From the NCBI GenBank assembly GCA_028720105.1, contig JAQYLI010000012.1:28690-92689 (forward strand): a stretch of 64,000 bases of DNA, read 5' to 3'. Below the pieces are notes generated by a model. The model ran no database searches. It worked only from the letters and a program-made list of their open reading frames with translations, and was not told the origin of the DNA. The position numbers and the translations under genes were made by a program. Shown piece after piece: positions 41,822 through 52,100 of this stretch. Source of the DNA: Oscillospiraceae bacterium (lineage in GTDB: Bacteria; Bacillota; Clostridia; Oscillospirales; Ruminococcaceae). Position 1 is the first letter of the stretch. Each line of letters starts with the position of its first letter.

Positions 41822-42495
41822 ATGACAAACGATGAAAAACTATTGTACCTCATAAAATATCTGCTCACAGAGGAACCGCAGTATAGAAATTTACAGATAC
41901 CCGCGGATAAAAAAGCTCGTTTTGACCTGTTCCGCAGTCTTGTAAATATCCGTCCGCCGAAAGCTGTTTCCGAGGATTTTCTGCATATTCAGGACGAATT
42001 TCTGAAAGAAGAGATTTCGGCAAAGGGCATTATTGATATTGCCGATATGCAGCCTGTTAAGGATAATATTTACCTTTGGAAAGGCGATATTACGGCGCTG
42101 AAATGCGGAGCTATAGTCAATGCGGCAAATTCCGGGCTGCTCGGCTGTTTTCAGCCCTGCCACACCTGCATTGACAATGCGATACATACCTATTCGGGAG
42201 TACAGCTTCGTCTGGAATGTGCGGCAATTATGGAAAAACAGGGACATATCGTGCAAGTGAGCGCTATAACGAATTTATCCGCCGACATAAAAATATGCAC
42301 GTTATGTTTCTGGAGCTGGGAGTAGGTTTCAACACCCCAGGAATAATAAAATATCCGTTCTGGAAAATGACTGCGGAAAATCCCAATGCAGTTTATGCCT
42401 GCGTTAATTTGGGCGAAGCCTTTTGTCCCGATGAGATTTCCGAACGTTCGCTTTGTATTGACGGAGATATTGCGGAGCTGCTAAAAATGTTATAA
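41822..42495 (+). pseudogene. Deletion remnant joining a macrodomain gene to the 3' end of a SirTM-type sirtuin gene
   Basis: The 5' part (41822 to about 42245) encodes the first 140 residues of a zinc-containing macrodomain (protein-ADP-ribose hydrolase class): IYLWKGDITALKCGAIVNAA, then the cysteine/histidine cluster LGCFQPCHTCIDNAIHTYSG and IMEKQGH. There the reading frame leaves the family. From about 42247, in another frame, the DNA encodes SERYNEFIRRHKNM, LELGVGFNTPGIIKYPFW and a tail ending LLKML, which matches the C-terminus of macro-linked sirtuins (SirTM). In intact loci the two genes are neighbours, so an internal deletion has removed the macrodomain end and most of the sirtuin. 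Start has AAGGAATG upstream. Not functional as either enzyme. Confidence 0.75.
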
Positions 42496-42524
42496 TACTT
42501 ATCTTATCTGACATTTTTTTATAA

Positions 42525-43197
42525 CTACATCAGTTCCCGAACTATCTGTATCAGTCTTTCCACGTCCTCCGGAGGCTCTTTGGCATACAATATTCCGTAA
42601 GGAATGGTAAAATCCCACTCTACGGGAATTGTTACAAGCAAAGGGTGAACGTTCTGCAAGCCTTTACCATCATCAGATCTTCTCCGAACAAATCGGAGAG
42701 TCTGATGATTTTTTTCTTTGAAAGGCGGTGATTTGCATTAACTGCAATGCATTTTTTATATTTACCCAGCTTTAAAAATTCGCACCTGTCCAGCCGGGTC
42801 GCCGAATCGAATACACCCGTCAGAAAATCAAATTTCTCTCCCAGAGCAGATATTTCCGCAAGGATATTCGTATGCTCGTCCTCAAAGGGAACAATGTTCA
42901 GACGATATCCGGGAAACCGGGGACTTATCTTGTACCACAAGTCCATAAAGGGCTTGCAGGGGGTTAAGATCGACGTACCGACGCAAAAAGTCTTTTCGTA
43001 TTCCTCGGTGTAACGTCTTGCCTTTTCAATGGATTTTTCCGAGTAATCAAAAATAAAAAGGGCGTCCTTGAAAATCGACTGTCCTGCGGGCGTGAGCTTA
43101 ATGCCCTGATTTGTGCGGCTGATAAGCTTCATTCCCAGATGATTTTCAAGACCGTTTATCTGCTTCATCACCGCCGTGGGAGATATAAACAGCTTTA
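42525..43197 (-). pseudogene. Broken LysR-family regulator gene
   Basis: The longest open part (42632-43171) encodes the HTH end and most of the effector domain: LFISPTAVMKQINGLENHLG, SRTNQGIKLTPAGQSIF and CVGTSILTPCKPFMDL. The N-terminal 15 or so residues are missing, because at about 43190-43197 the sequence switches to a group II intron fragment. Near 42660-42670 the frame shifts: after GEDLMMVK the C-terminal piece (VHPLLVTIPVEWDFTIPYG to RELM) continues in another frame, with roughly 50 or more residues of a usual LysR absent between. So at least two deletions have hit it. It converges on the macrodomain/sirtuin remnant. Confidence 0.75.
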
Positions 43198-43555
43198 TTA
43201 CTCCATTGCAGATATGGAAAGCAAGATTAAAGGCTTAAACGAGTGGATAAAACGAAGAATACGCCAGATCTGTTGGAAAATCAAGACAAAGCATAAAAAT
43301 TTTGTAAAGCTTGGCATAGTCAGTGAAACATCGTAAATGTGGGAAAAACAGCAGACAGGGCTACCGCAGAATTTCTTGTAGTCAGATACTTGTACTGTCA
43401 TTAACAAAAGAATACCTTGTATCAGTCGGGTATGATGACATACTCGAAATATACAAGGTACTGCACTGGGGCTATTGAACCAACCTGTACCGAACGGTAC
43501 GCACGGTGGTGTTAGAGGTAGGCTGCGGGGCTAATGTTCAGACTCATATTCGATT
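43191..43555 (+). mobile_element. 3' remnant of a group II intron
   Basis: From about 43195 the plus strand encodes the C-terminal end of an intron reverse transcriptase/maturase: YYSIADMESKIKGLNEWIKR, RIRQICWKIKTKHKNF, VKLGI, then after a frameshift near 43322 SRQGYRRISCSQILVLSLTK and a stop. The RNA 3' end follows: a domain V-like hairpin with CCGAACGGTACGCACGGTGG (within about 43477-43518) and a domain VI-like stretch ending near ATTCGAT (about 43549-43555). The 5' intron and most of the protein gene are gone, so it cannot move. Confidence 0.75.
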
Positions 43556-43579
43556 GGGATAATGTTCTGTAGTCTCATA

Positions 43580-43912
43580 TTACCTTGCTTTGATATCGTG
43601 ACCGCCTTTGTTCATCAGCGCAGACACTACGCGCTTTGCTTCCGAGGGGCGGCAGATAATGTCCACCGCCGCAGAAACGCTTTCGCTGCTTTCAATATCC
43701 GCCGGAACTATACCCGAAAGGGGAGCGACAGGCTGAAAATTGCTTGTATTCAGATTGGAAAAAAATCCCATAGGAGCAAAATTGCCGTCGCGATGAACCT
43801 TTTTTCTCCGTTCAGTAAGTGCAACATCGAAAACGCCCTCTCCCAGACTGCGAACCGACGAAGCGGCAAATTCTGCGCTGTCCACCGAATCAAACTGTGC
43901 CGTAATTCTCAT
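43580..43912 (-). CDS. Small conserved-looking protein, unknown function
   Basis: The 110-aa protein starts MRITAQFDSVDSAEFAASSV and ends RPSEAKRVVSALMNKGGHDI. The two ends each look like a strand-helix unit (residue pairs such as DSAEFAASSVRSLGEG and SEAKRVVSALMNKGG), as in a ferredoxin-like or heavy-metal-associated-like fold, linked by a longer middle piece. No cysteine motif, no membrane segment. AAAGGATAATGATAAT upstream gives a plausible ribosome site. I recognise no family. The intron remnant ends 25 bp downstream of its stop. Confidence 0.55.
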   Translation of the reverse strand: MRITAQFDSVDSAEFAASSVRSLGEGVFDVALTERRKKVHRDGNFAPMGFFSNLNTSNFQPVAPLSGIVPADIESSESVSAAVDIICRPSEAKRVVSALMNKGGHDIKAR

Positions 43913-44075
43913 ATTATCATTATCCTTTCAAAAAATCTATCCAAAAATAAGTTTGCCCGAGACCTCACGAAATAATCGCACAAAGACGATACTTGTTAAA
44001 ATAAACAAAAATTATGCGTAAATTTATGTGCAATTCCGTATTTTTAGATTTATTCGCAAATTAATCGAAAAAAAG

Positions 44076-44105
44076 TTGCACAATGCAGGGGAAATGTGGT
44101 ATAAT
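44076..44105 (+). promoter_or_regulatory. Putative promoter of the DUF951-prfA operon
   Basis: TTGCAC (44076-44081), an 18-nt spacer and TATAAT (44100-44105), 40 bp before the first start. Confidence 0.55.
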
Positions 44106-44144
44106 AAAAATTACTAATTTGATTTTGCATAAAGGAGGCAGCCT

Positions 44145-44336
44145 ATGGATATCCGTGTAGGAGACGTGCTTACAATGAAGAAAAACCACCCCTGCGGCTC
44201 GAAGCAGATGACAGTACTGCGTTCGGGAATGGATTTCAAGCTTAGATGCACAGGCTGCGGCAGGGAATTTATGGTTCCAAGAAGCAAGATCGAAAAAAAC
44301 ATCAAGGCAGTGAGCCGCGATGAGGTCGAGGAGTAA
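44145..44336 (+). CDS. DUF951 small zinc-ribbon-like protein
   Basis: The 63-aa protein reads MDIRVGDVLTMKKNHPCGSK then LRCTGCGREFMVPRSKIEKN: a compact beta barrel-like protein with Cys-x-x-Cys, as in the DUF951 family of Bacillota. Family members are often next to translation or ribosome genes, here prfA, with 3 nt between. A nucleic acid role is possible but unproven. AAAGGAGG lies upstream. Confidence 0.8.
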   Translation: MDIRVGDVLTMKKNHPCGSKQMTVLRSGMDFKLRCTGCGREFMVPRSKIEKNIKAVSRDEVEE

Positions 44337-44339
44337 CCG

Positions 44340-45416
44340 ATGTTTGAGAAACTGAAACTTACCGAGGACAGATTTGAGGAAATAAGCGGAAAACTCAGCA
44401 GTCCTGAAATTATAAGCGACAATGAGCTTTACGCCAAGCTGATGAAGGAATATAAATCTCTTACTCCCATTGTAGAGAAATACCGTGAATACACCGCCGC
44501 CGTAAACGACCGTGACGGTGCAAAGGAGCTTCTTGAGGAAAGCGGCATTGACAAGGAAATGAAAGAGCTTGCCAGAACGGAGCTTGATGACGCCGAGGAG
44601 CGTATCGCCAAATTTTCCGAGGAGCTGAAAATACTCCTTATCCCCAAGGACCCCAACGACGACAAGAACGTTATCATCGAGATACGGGGCGGCGCAGGGG
44701 GAGACGAGGCTTCGCTGTTTGCAAATTCCCTTTTCAGAATGTACTCTATGTACGGCGAAGCCCGCAGATGGAAGATAGATATCCTTAACGCAAATCCCAC
44801 GGAGCTTGGCGGCTTTAAGGAAATATCCTTCAGCATTGAGGGCGAGGGTGCATATTCAAGGCTTAAATACGAAAGCGGCGTTCACCGTGTCCAGCGAGTT
44901 CCCGAGACTGAGTCTCAGGGACGTATACACACATCAACCGTTACCGTTGCGGTGCTTCCCGAAGCGGACGAGGTGGAGCTTGAAATAAATCCTGCTGATA
45001 TAAAGACAGATGTGTTCAGAGCATCAGGTGCAGGCGGTCAGCATATCAACAAGACCGAATCGGCTGTTAGACTTACTCATATCCCCACAGGACTTGTGGT
45101 TGAATGTCAGGACGAGCGCAGCCAGTACAAAAATAAGGACAAAGCAATGAAAATTCTCCGCAGCCGCCTTTTAGATAAGCTTACCGAAGAGCAGAACGAC
45201 AAGATAGCTTCTGACAGGCGTTCACAGGTGGGAACGGGCAGCCGTTCCGAGCGTATTCGCACCTATAATTTCCCCGAGGGACGTGTTACCGACCACCGAA
45301 TAGGACTTACAATTTACAGACTCGAGCATATCCTTAACGGCAATATGGACGAGATAATAGACGCTCTCGCAACGGCAGATCAGGCAGCAAAGCTTTCCGC
45401 CCAGGGCGATGAGTAA
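44340..45416 (+). CDS. prfA: Peptide chain release factor 1
   Basis: Terminates translation at UAA and UAG. The 358-aa protein has the peptidyl-hydrolysis GGQ at 232-234 in [16 protein letters not shown], the codon-reading PxT motif as PET in [10 protein letters not shown], and the RF1-type C-terminus with [15 protein letters not shown]. No programmed frameshift site was noticed. It is the second gene of an operon continuing to sua5, coaE and a transglycosylase. Confidence 0.95.
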   Translation: MFEKLKLTEDRFEEISGKLSSPEIISDNELYAKLMKEYKSLTPIVEKYREYTAAVNDRDGAKELLEESGIDKEMKELARTELDDAEERIAKFSEELKILLIPKDPNDDKNVIIEIRGGAGGDEASLFANSLFRMYSMYGEARRWKIDILNANPTELGGFKEISFSIEGEGAYSRLKYESGVHRVQRVPETESQGRIHTSTVTVAVLPEADEVELEINPADIKTDVFRASGAGGQHINKTESAVRLTHIPTGLVVECQDERSQYKNKDKAMKILRSRLLDKLTEEQNDKIASDRRSQVGTGSRSERIRTYNFPEGRVTDHRIGLTIYRLEHILNGNMDEIIDALATADQAAKLSAQGDE

Positions 45417-45435
45417 CATTAAGGAAAATCACACT

Positions 45436-46461
45436 ATGAATTACGATACACAAATGCTATCCTCTTCCGAGGAGGATATAGAAAAGGCGGCGGCTCTTCT
45501 GCGTGAGGGAAAGGTCGTGGGCATTCCCACCGAAACGGTCTACGGGCTTGCCGCCGACGCACTTAACAGCACCGCTGTTTCGGAAATATTCAAAGCAAAG
45601 GGCAGACCCCAGGATAATCCGCTTATCGTACATATCTGCGAGTTTTCGGACATATATAAATATGTGACCGAAGTGCCCGACAATGCAGATAAGCTGGCAA
45701 AGGAATTCTGGCCGGGACCCCTTACTATGGTGCTGCCCAAACGGGATATCATACCTATGACCACAAGCGGCGGACTTGATACGGTGGGAATACGTTTCCC
45801 CGTTCACCCCGCAGCACGTGAGATAATACGCAGAAGCGGCACCGCCCTTGCGGCTCCCTCCGCAAACCTTTCGGGCAGTCCCAGCCCCACCACAGCAATG
45901 CACGTTTATAAGGATATGAACGGCAGGATACCTGCTATCGTTGATGGGGGAGACTGCGCTGTAGGCGTTGAGTCTACAGTAGTTTCCTTTGATAAGGACG
46001 GCAGGGTAAGGCTTCTCCGCCCGGGATTTGTTTCTCTTGAGGATATTAAGGGCGTAGTTGGAGAGGACAATGCTGTGTGCGCCAAAGGCGTTACCGAGAA
46101 AATTTCCGACGGTGAAAAGGTGCTTTCTCCGGGAATGAAGTACAAGCATTATTCGCCCAAGGCAAATGTGACTATCCTCTGCGGCACAATGGAAAAATTC
46201 ACGGAATTTGTCTCGTCTCATAACGGCGATAAGGTCTGCTCTATGATATTCAACTCCGACGCCAATGGTTTTCCCTTTAAGTACATCACTTACGGTGACA
46301 CTTCCGAGGAGCAGGCAAGGGAGCTTTTTGCAGTTCTCAGAAGCCTTGACGATATGGGAGCAGAGCAGGTTTATGCAAGATGTCCCGAGCAGACGGGAGT
46401 GGGTCTTGCAGTCTATAACAGGCTGCTCAGAGCCGCAGGATTTGAGGTGGTGAACCTTTGA
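45436..46461 (+). CDS. tsaC: L-threonylcarbamoyladenylate synthase
   Basis: Makes the precursor for the t6A37 tRNA modification. The 341-aa form includes the YrdC domain (IPTETVYGLAADAL, FKAKGRPQDNPLIVHI, APSANLSGSPSPT) and the extra C-terminal Sua5 domain after about residue 215. ATG 45436 is chosen because AAGGA lies 10 nt upstream; ATG 45409, which overlaps the prfA stop, would add nine residues and cannot be excluded. prfA-sua5 adjacency is common in Bacillota. Confidence 0.92.
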   Translation: MNYDTQMLSSSEEDIEKAAALLREGKVVGIPTETVYGLAADALNSTAVSEIFKAKGRPQDNPLIVHICEFSDIYKYVTEVPDNADKLAKEFWPGPLTMVLPKRDIIPMTTSGGLDTVGIRFPVHPAAREIIRRSGTALAAPSANLSGSPSPTTAMHVYKDMNGRIPAIVDGGDCAVGVESTVVSFDKDGRVRLLRPGFVSLEDIKGVVGEDNAVCAKGVTEKISDGEKVLSPGMKYKHYSPKANVTILCGTMEKFTEFVSSHNGDKVCSMIFNSDANGFPFKYITYGDTSEEQARELFAVLRSLDDMGAEQVYARCPEQTGVGLAVYNRLLRAAGFEVVNL

Positions 46462-47090
46462 ACGGCACACGAGCAAGGGTGACAGGTCTCACAGGACAGA
46501 GCGGCGCAGGAAAGACCACCGTTAGCCGCGTCTTTGCGCAGAACGGCTTTGCCGTCATTGATGCGGACATCATCTCCCGAGAAGTCACCGAAAAGGGACA
46601 GCCCTGCTTAAAGGAGCTTGCCGAAGCCTTCGGTGAGGATATCATAAACGCAGACGGTACTCTTAACAGAAAGCGTCTGGGGAGCATAGTTTTCTCCGAC
46701 AGGGAGAAGCTGAGACAGCTTAACGGCATCATCTATCCCTACATAATCTACCTTATAATCAGCCGTATAGACGAGCTTTCCGAGCAGGGCGAGGAGCTTA
46801 TTCTCCTTGACGCACCCACTCTTTTCGAGGCAAATGCAGACGATCTCTGCGACCTTATCATAAGCGTAACCGCCGATGAGGACATAAGGCTCAGACGAAT
46901 AACCGCCCGGGACAATATCACCCCCGAAGCTGCAAAAAAGCGTTTTGAGTCACAGTATTCCGAGCATTTTTTTGTCAGCCATTCGGATTTTGTAATAAAA
47001 AACAATAAAACTCCCGACGTCCTTGCCGCAAAGGCGGAGGAGGTCGCAGGCAAGATCAAGGAGTATTACAATGCCAAAGCAAACGGATAA
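46458..47090 (+). CDS. coaE: Dephospho-CoA kinase
   Basis: Last step of coenzyme A synthesis. The 210-aa P-loop kinase has GQSGAGKTT at residues 13-21, DADIISREVT, LDAPTLFEA and a lid segment with RRITARDNI. It starts at TTG 46458 overlapping the TGA of the previous gene (TTGA), which points to coupled translation. Its 3' end overlaps the transglycosylase gene by 20 nt. Confidence 0.93.
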   Translation: MNGTRARVTGLTGQSGAGKTTVSRVFAQNGFAVIDADIISREVTEKGQPCLKELAEAFGEDIINADGTLNRKRLGSIVFSDREKLRQLNGIIYPYIIYLIISRIDELSEQGEELILLDAPTLFEANADDLCDLIISVTADEDIRLRRITARDNITPEAAKKRFESQYSEHFFVSHSDFVIKNNKTPDVLAAKAEEVAGKIKEYYNAKANG

Positions 47091-47658
47091 AACTCCGCAC
47101 AGAAAAAGGAAAAGAAGCCCCGTCATTCCGCTTCTGCTGATAATTCTGCTGGGAATAGGGATATATAGATTTCCCGACCTGTGCAGAGCCTATATTTATC
47201 CGCAGAAGTACAGTGAATATGTGGAGAAATATTCCTCAAAATACGGTATGGACAGCAATTTTATCTATGCTGTCATAAAGACCGAGAGCAATTTTGACCC
47301 AAATGCCGAGTCGGACGTGGGAGCAAGAGGACTTATGCAGCTTATGGAGGACGCATATGACTGGGTAGGCTACCGTATGAAGGACGGACGTGAGATAGAT
47401 TATGACCATATGTTTGTCCCCGAGTATAATATTGAGTACGGCACATATCTGCTTATGCTCCTTTACAACGAGTACGGCGACTATGAGACCGCTCTTGCCG
47501 CCTATCATTCTGGCAGAGGAAGCGTGAACAATTGGCTTGAGGACAGCGAATTCAGCTCTGACGGAAAAACTCTCGATGATATTCCCTCATCTGCCACAAA
47601 GCATTATGTAAATAAGGTTATGAACGCATATTCTGCATATAATAACCTGTATAAATAA
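47071..47658 (+). CDS. Membrane-anchored lytic transglycosylase (SLT type)
   Basis: The 195-aa protein has a basic N-terminus, a membrane anchor (about residues 17-32, SPVIPLLLIILLGIGI), and a GH23 domain: catalytic Glu72 in AVIKTESNFDP, GARGLMQLMEDAY and AAYHSGRGSV (the usual AYNAG changed to AYHSG). It cleaves glycan strands outside the membrane with formation of anhydroMurNAc. ATG 47071 with AAGGAG upstream lies inside coaE; the overlap suggests joint translation. Confidence 0.9.
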   Translation: MPKQTDKTPHRKRKRSPVIPLLLIILLGIGIYRFPDLCRAYIYPQKYSEYVEKYSSKYGMDSNFIYAVIKTESNFDPNAESDVGARGLMQLMEDAYDWVGYRMKDGREIDYDHMFVPEYNIEYGTYLLMLLYNEYGDYETALAAYHSGRGSVNNWLEDSEFSSDGKTLDDIPSSATKHYVNKVMNAYSAYNNLYK

Positions 47659-47676
47659 CCGAAAGGAAGTATTATA

Positions 47677-49083
47677 ATGGAAAAGGAAAAATCAGCAGCA
47701 AAGCTTTTGCAGGAAAAGCTTTGCGTACAGAGAAAGAACGGCGTTCTCAGGACTTCCGAGGAGGATATGAAGCTCTGCGACGAATACTGTGAAAGCTATA
47801 AGAGCTTTATGGACACCGCAAAGATAGAGCGTGAGGCTGTGGAATTTGCGGAAGCAGCCGCAATCAAGGCAGGCTATAAGCCCTTTGAGAAAAATATGTC
47901 TCTTAAAGCAGGGGATAAGGTTTACTATGTAAACCGCAAAAAGGCAGTTATCCTTGCCTACATCGGAAAAGAGCCTGTTTCCGAGGGCGTTCATATCGCT
48001 GCGGCTCATATTGACTCCCCCCGTCTTGACCTCAAGCAGAATCCTCTTTACGAAAATGACGAGACCGCCTATTTCAAGACCCATTACTATGGCGGCATCA
48101 AGAAATATCAGTGGGGAACCATACCTCTTGCCCTCCACGGAGTAATTGTCAAAGCGGACGGAACATCTGTAAGAGTTAGCATAGGTGAGGACGAAAGCGA
48201 CCCAGTTTTCTGCGTTACCGACCTTCTTCCCCATCTTGCCCAGGAGCAGATGAAGCGCAGCGCAGGGGAGATACTGAAAGGCGAGGAGCTTAATATCCTC
48301 ATCGGTTCCCGTCCGTTCAGAGACGATGACGTGAGCGAAAAGGTAAAGCTCAATATTATGTCTCTGCTTAATGAAAAATACGGCATTACCGAGTCTGACT
48401 TCGTATCCGCCGAGCTTGAAGCAGTTCCCGCTCTGAAGTCAAGAGATATCGGCTTTGACAGAAGTATGATCGGCGCATACGGTCACGACGATAAGGTCTG
48501 CGCATATACCGCCCTTACCGCCCTTCTCGACTGCAAAGAGACACCTCAGAAGACCGCAGTCGTTGTTCTCACCGACAAGGAGGAAACAGGCTCCGATGGA
48601 AATACGGGACTTCGCTCTTCGTATCTCAAGTATTTTATCCACGACCTGGCAGAGTGCTTCGGAATGGACGGCAGAACCGTTCTCAGCCGTTCCGAGTGCC
48701 TTTCCGCAGATGTAAATGCAGCATTCGACCCCACCTTCCCCGATGTTGTTGAACGCAGAAATGCCGCATTTATAAACTACGGCGTTGTAGTGACAAAGTT
48801 TACCGGCTCAAGAGGAAAGTCGGGAACTTCGGACGCGTCCGCAGAGTTTGTGGGCAGAGTGAGAAAGCTTATGGACGACAATAACGTGGTATGGCAGACA
48901 GGCGAGCTTGGCAAGGTAGACCTGGGCGGCGGGGGAACGGTTGCGGCATATATCGCAAATCTGAACGTTGATACCATTGACGTAGGCGTTCCCGTACTCT
49001 GTATGCACGCGCCTTATGAGATCGTATCCAAGCTGGACGTATATATGACCTATAAGGCATTTGTAAGCTTCCTTTCCGAGTGA
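47677..49083 (+). CDS. M18-family aminopeptidase
   Basis: The 468-aa metallopeptidase removes N-terminal residues, in this family often Asp/Glu or hydrophobic. Visible features: AAHIDSPRLDLK with a zinc ligand, GAYGHDDKVCAYTAL, TDKEETGSDGNTG with the acid/zinc pair Glu-Glu, SADVNAAFDP and VGVPVLCMHAPYEIVSK at the C-terminus. It is the last gene before a terminator. A CGAAAGGAAG ribosome site precedes it. Confidence 0.9.
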   Translation: MEKEKSAAKLLQEKLCVQRKNGVLRTSEEDMKLCDEYCESYKSFMDTAKIEREAVEFAEAAAIKAGYKPFEKNMSLKAGDKVYYVNRKKAVILAYIGKEPVSEGVHIAAAHIDSPRLDLKQNPLYENDETAYFKTHYYGGIKKYQWGTIPLALHGVIVKADGTSVRVSIGEDESDPVFCVTDLLPHLAQEQMKRSAGEILKGEELNILIGSRPFRDDDVSEKVKLNIMSLLNEKYGITESDFVSAELEAVPALKSRDIGFDRSMIGAYGHDDKVCAYTALTALLDCKETPQKTAVVVLTDKEETGSDGNTGLRSSYLKYFIHDLAECFGMDGRTVLSRSECLSADVNAAFDPTFPDVVERRNAAFINYGVVVTKFTGSRGKSGTSDASAEFVGRVRKLMDDNNVVWQTGELGKVDLGGGGTVAAYIANLNVDTIDVGVPVLCMHAPYEIVSKLDVYMTYKAFVSFLSE

Positions 49084-49088
49084 TATGT

Positions 49089-49122
49089 TTCCCGCAGAGA
49101 ATTTTTCTTCTGCGGGAATTTT
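49089..49122 (+). terminator. Terminator after the M18 aminopeptidase gene
   Basis: TTCCCGCAGA (49089-49098) pairs with TCTGCGGGAA (49109-49118), followed by T-residues. Confidence 0.85.
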
Positions 49123-49127
49123 TTCTA

Positions 49128-49156
49128 TTGACATTATATTAAAGTGCGGTTATAAT
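49128..49156 (+). promoter_or_regulatory. Consensus promoter ahead of the large membrane protein gene
   Basis: Perfect TTGACA (49128-49133), a 17-nt spacer and perfect TATAAT (49151-49156), 33 bp before the GTG start. It probably drives the four-gene unit 49189-54701. Confidence 0.8.
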
Positions 49157-49188
49157 TATATTGAGAAATTATGCCGGAGGGGATTGCT

Positions 49189-52100
49189 GTGGAGATATTG
49201 CTGTTGTTTGTGGTGTTCTGGCTCATATCGCCGATCGTTCTGGGAATTATCTGCGCTGTCCAGCATTCAAAGATAGTCAGGCTTGAAAAACAGCTAAAAG
49301 ATACTGCGAAAGCTTCGCCGCAAAATACTCCTTACCCCTCTGATAATACAAATGCTTCGGTGCCTGCCCGAATTACAGCAGAAAAGCCTGAAAAAATTCC
49401 CGCGGCAGTTTCAGATAATGTGGTTTCCGAACCGCCAAAATCGGCTGATATCCCGAAAAAAACCTATTCTTATCCGCCTGCGGCAGCTGAGAAAAAGCCA
49501 AAAAGCCACGCTAACGTTATCCTTATTTTAGGAGCAATGTTTATAATCCTTGCAGGCTTTGTTTTTGCGGCGGCGGCTTGGTGGGCGCTCAATTCGTTTT
49601 TCAAATCAGCCGTGCTTCTTAGCTTTTCCGCCTTGTTTTTCGGACTTCACGCATTTTCCTCAAAAAAGCTGGGGCTTGAAACTGCGGGCAGGGTTTTCTA
49701 TGTCCTCGGAAGCGTTTTTCTTCCCGTATCCTTTGCCGCAGGAGCAGCGCTGGGCGTGTTCGGAGAGATTTTCACATTTTCTCACGGAAACACAGCAGCG
49801 ACCCTTTCGGTAATGTTCCTGCTGCTGTCAGCTGCATTTTTTGTGGGTGCGCATATCTATAACATAAGAGGCTACGCAAAAACAGCATACATATCCCTAA
49901 CAGCCGCACTTGCTTTTATAATGCTTCATTTCGGCAATGTTTTCTGCGCAGCGGCAATGGCTGTTCTGTCCCTCCTTGCGATTATTTTTCAGCCCCTTAT
50001 GGAAAAGAAGCTTTCGGGAGCGATTTCACAGGAATATCACCTTTTCGCCTCGGTAAATACGTGGGCGCTTGCTATAATTTCCCTGTTCATATCCGAAGGC
50101 GGAGGAGCCTTTGTGCTGCCTGCGGTGCTGTTTTCAGCCGCATTCTTCACCCGTGCGGTAAAGGGAAAATCCTCAGCTTCGGGAATGTACCCGATGTGCG
50201 CATATCTCCTTATCGGAACAATGACTGGCATACGCCCCGACTCCCTTGACGGCTATGTGCTTATCGGCGCAGCGGTGATGATAGTTTTCACCGTTCTCGG
50301 AATGATGGACGCCCTGCCTGTTGAGATAAAGACCGCTTCGGAAAAAATATCCGCAGTTTTTTCGTGTGCAGTTATCGGCTTCGGATTACTCAGAAGCGTT
50401 CTCAGCGGCGGACTTGAGCATTTTGAGACAACTGCTCTCATCTCAGCGGCAATGATTACCATACAGCTTGGGATAATATCGCTCAGAACCGATAAAAATG
50501 TCCTCAAGGCACTTATGTCGGCGTCATTCTGCTGGCTCTGCTATGAGCTTGCCCGAATGCTTTGCGCCTTCACACCCCTCGGAGCCCTGTCCCTTACGGT
50601 TATGTCGGCAGTCCTTGCACTGTATTTCTTCCTTATCAAGTTTACGGGAATAAAAAAGTGCTTTTACTCTTCTGTCTCCGATATTCTTATCGGCGCTGCC
50701 CTCGCCCTGACACTGATACTTCAGGATATTTCCGTTATCGGCGCAGGTTGGGGAATGGTTCATTGGCTGCTCCTTATGGCGGTGCTTTTTGCTTCGGGAA
50801 CTGATGAACCTTTCGGCAGGGGAGCCTTGCCGTTTGGCTTTATCCTTTCGGCTTATGCCATATCTCCCATATATTTTCTCCAAAAAAGCGAAGATGCATA
50901 TTTTTGTCCCAATGTACCCGAAGCCCTTATCTGCGGTATGGTGATATACTGTATCGGAGCGGCAGCAGTGCTTATAAAGCCTCTCAGAAAATACAGCGCG
51001 CCTATGAGTATGGGCATACCCGTTCTCAGCCTTATCCAGATGATATTCTTCTTTTCGGAGAAAGAGCTATACGCCCTTTACGGAGGTCTTGCCATACTTG
51101 CCTTCTCTGCACTGAATTTCATCACAAACAGAGAACATAAGCGCTTCGGAGCATATCTCGGCTATTTTCTCGGAGCGCTCTGCTGTCTGGTTTATGAAAC
51201 AGCCTTTATCTCAATGCCCCCCGAAAGCAGCCTTAATGCGCTGATATTCCCTGCAGTGCTGATGTTCCTTTTATTCGGAATAAGCATTTTCCCGGGAATA
51301 TACGGAACCAAGCTTTCGGATAAGATGATGTTTTTCCTCTGGTGGTCAATGCCTGTTTATTCCGTTATTCTGGGCTCGGGTTCAGCAGGAGAGCAGTTCG
51401 GCGCAGGAGTGATATGCGCATTGCTTCTTGCAGCTTTCGGCTGCGGTGCGGCAGTTATAAGAAAAAATTCCGCATTGTCCCTTGTAAGCCTTATCGTCAT
51501 TGACATAAGCGTCTACTGCTATATGCTTGACAGCGGATATTCGGTCATCGCAGTAATAGCTCTTGGCATAGTTTGTGCATTGGCGGGAAGAGCGTTATAC
51601 AGCGAAGGTATCATATTCGGCAGGGATTTTGATATGCTTTCGCTTTCGTCCTTTACGTCCTGCGGAATACTTCTGCTTGCCGAAACGGGAAATTACGGCA
51701 GATGGCTTGGATTTCTCCTGCTTGGTTTGTTACTCCTTGATCTTATCAGAAAACAGACCTCCGCAGCTCATAAAAAAGCCCTGTTTGCAGCCGCAGGCTG
51801 TACGCTGCTGCCTGTGTGGTGGACTCAGCCGTTTTTGGAAATCCCCGAAATATTTGTCACAGAGGTAAGTATTATACCGGTTGCAGTTGTTTGCGGACTT
51901 ATTATGTTCATTTACCGCAGCAGACCCGAGCCTGCGGCGAATATCTCCTTTGCGGCGGCGGTCATATCCCTTGTGGTGCTGTTCATAGACGCAGTTCGCA
52001 CAGGCTATGCGGCGGACGCTGTAATGCTTGGCATTGTAATTGTTGGAATACTTCTTGTCTCCTTTGCACTCCGAAGAAAAAGATGGTTTGCCCTGTCCGC

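Noticed and set aside
42217..42495. Independent 92-aa gene
   Set aside because: It starts inside the macrodomain frame without a ribosome site and matches only the C-terminal end of SirTM-type proteins, so it is treated as part of a deletion remnant.
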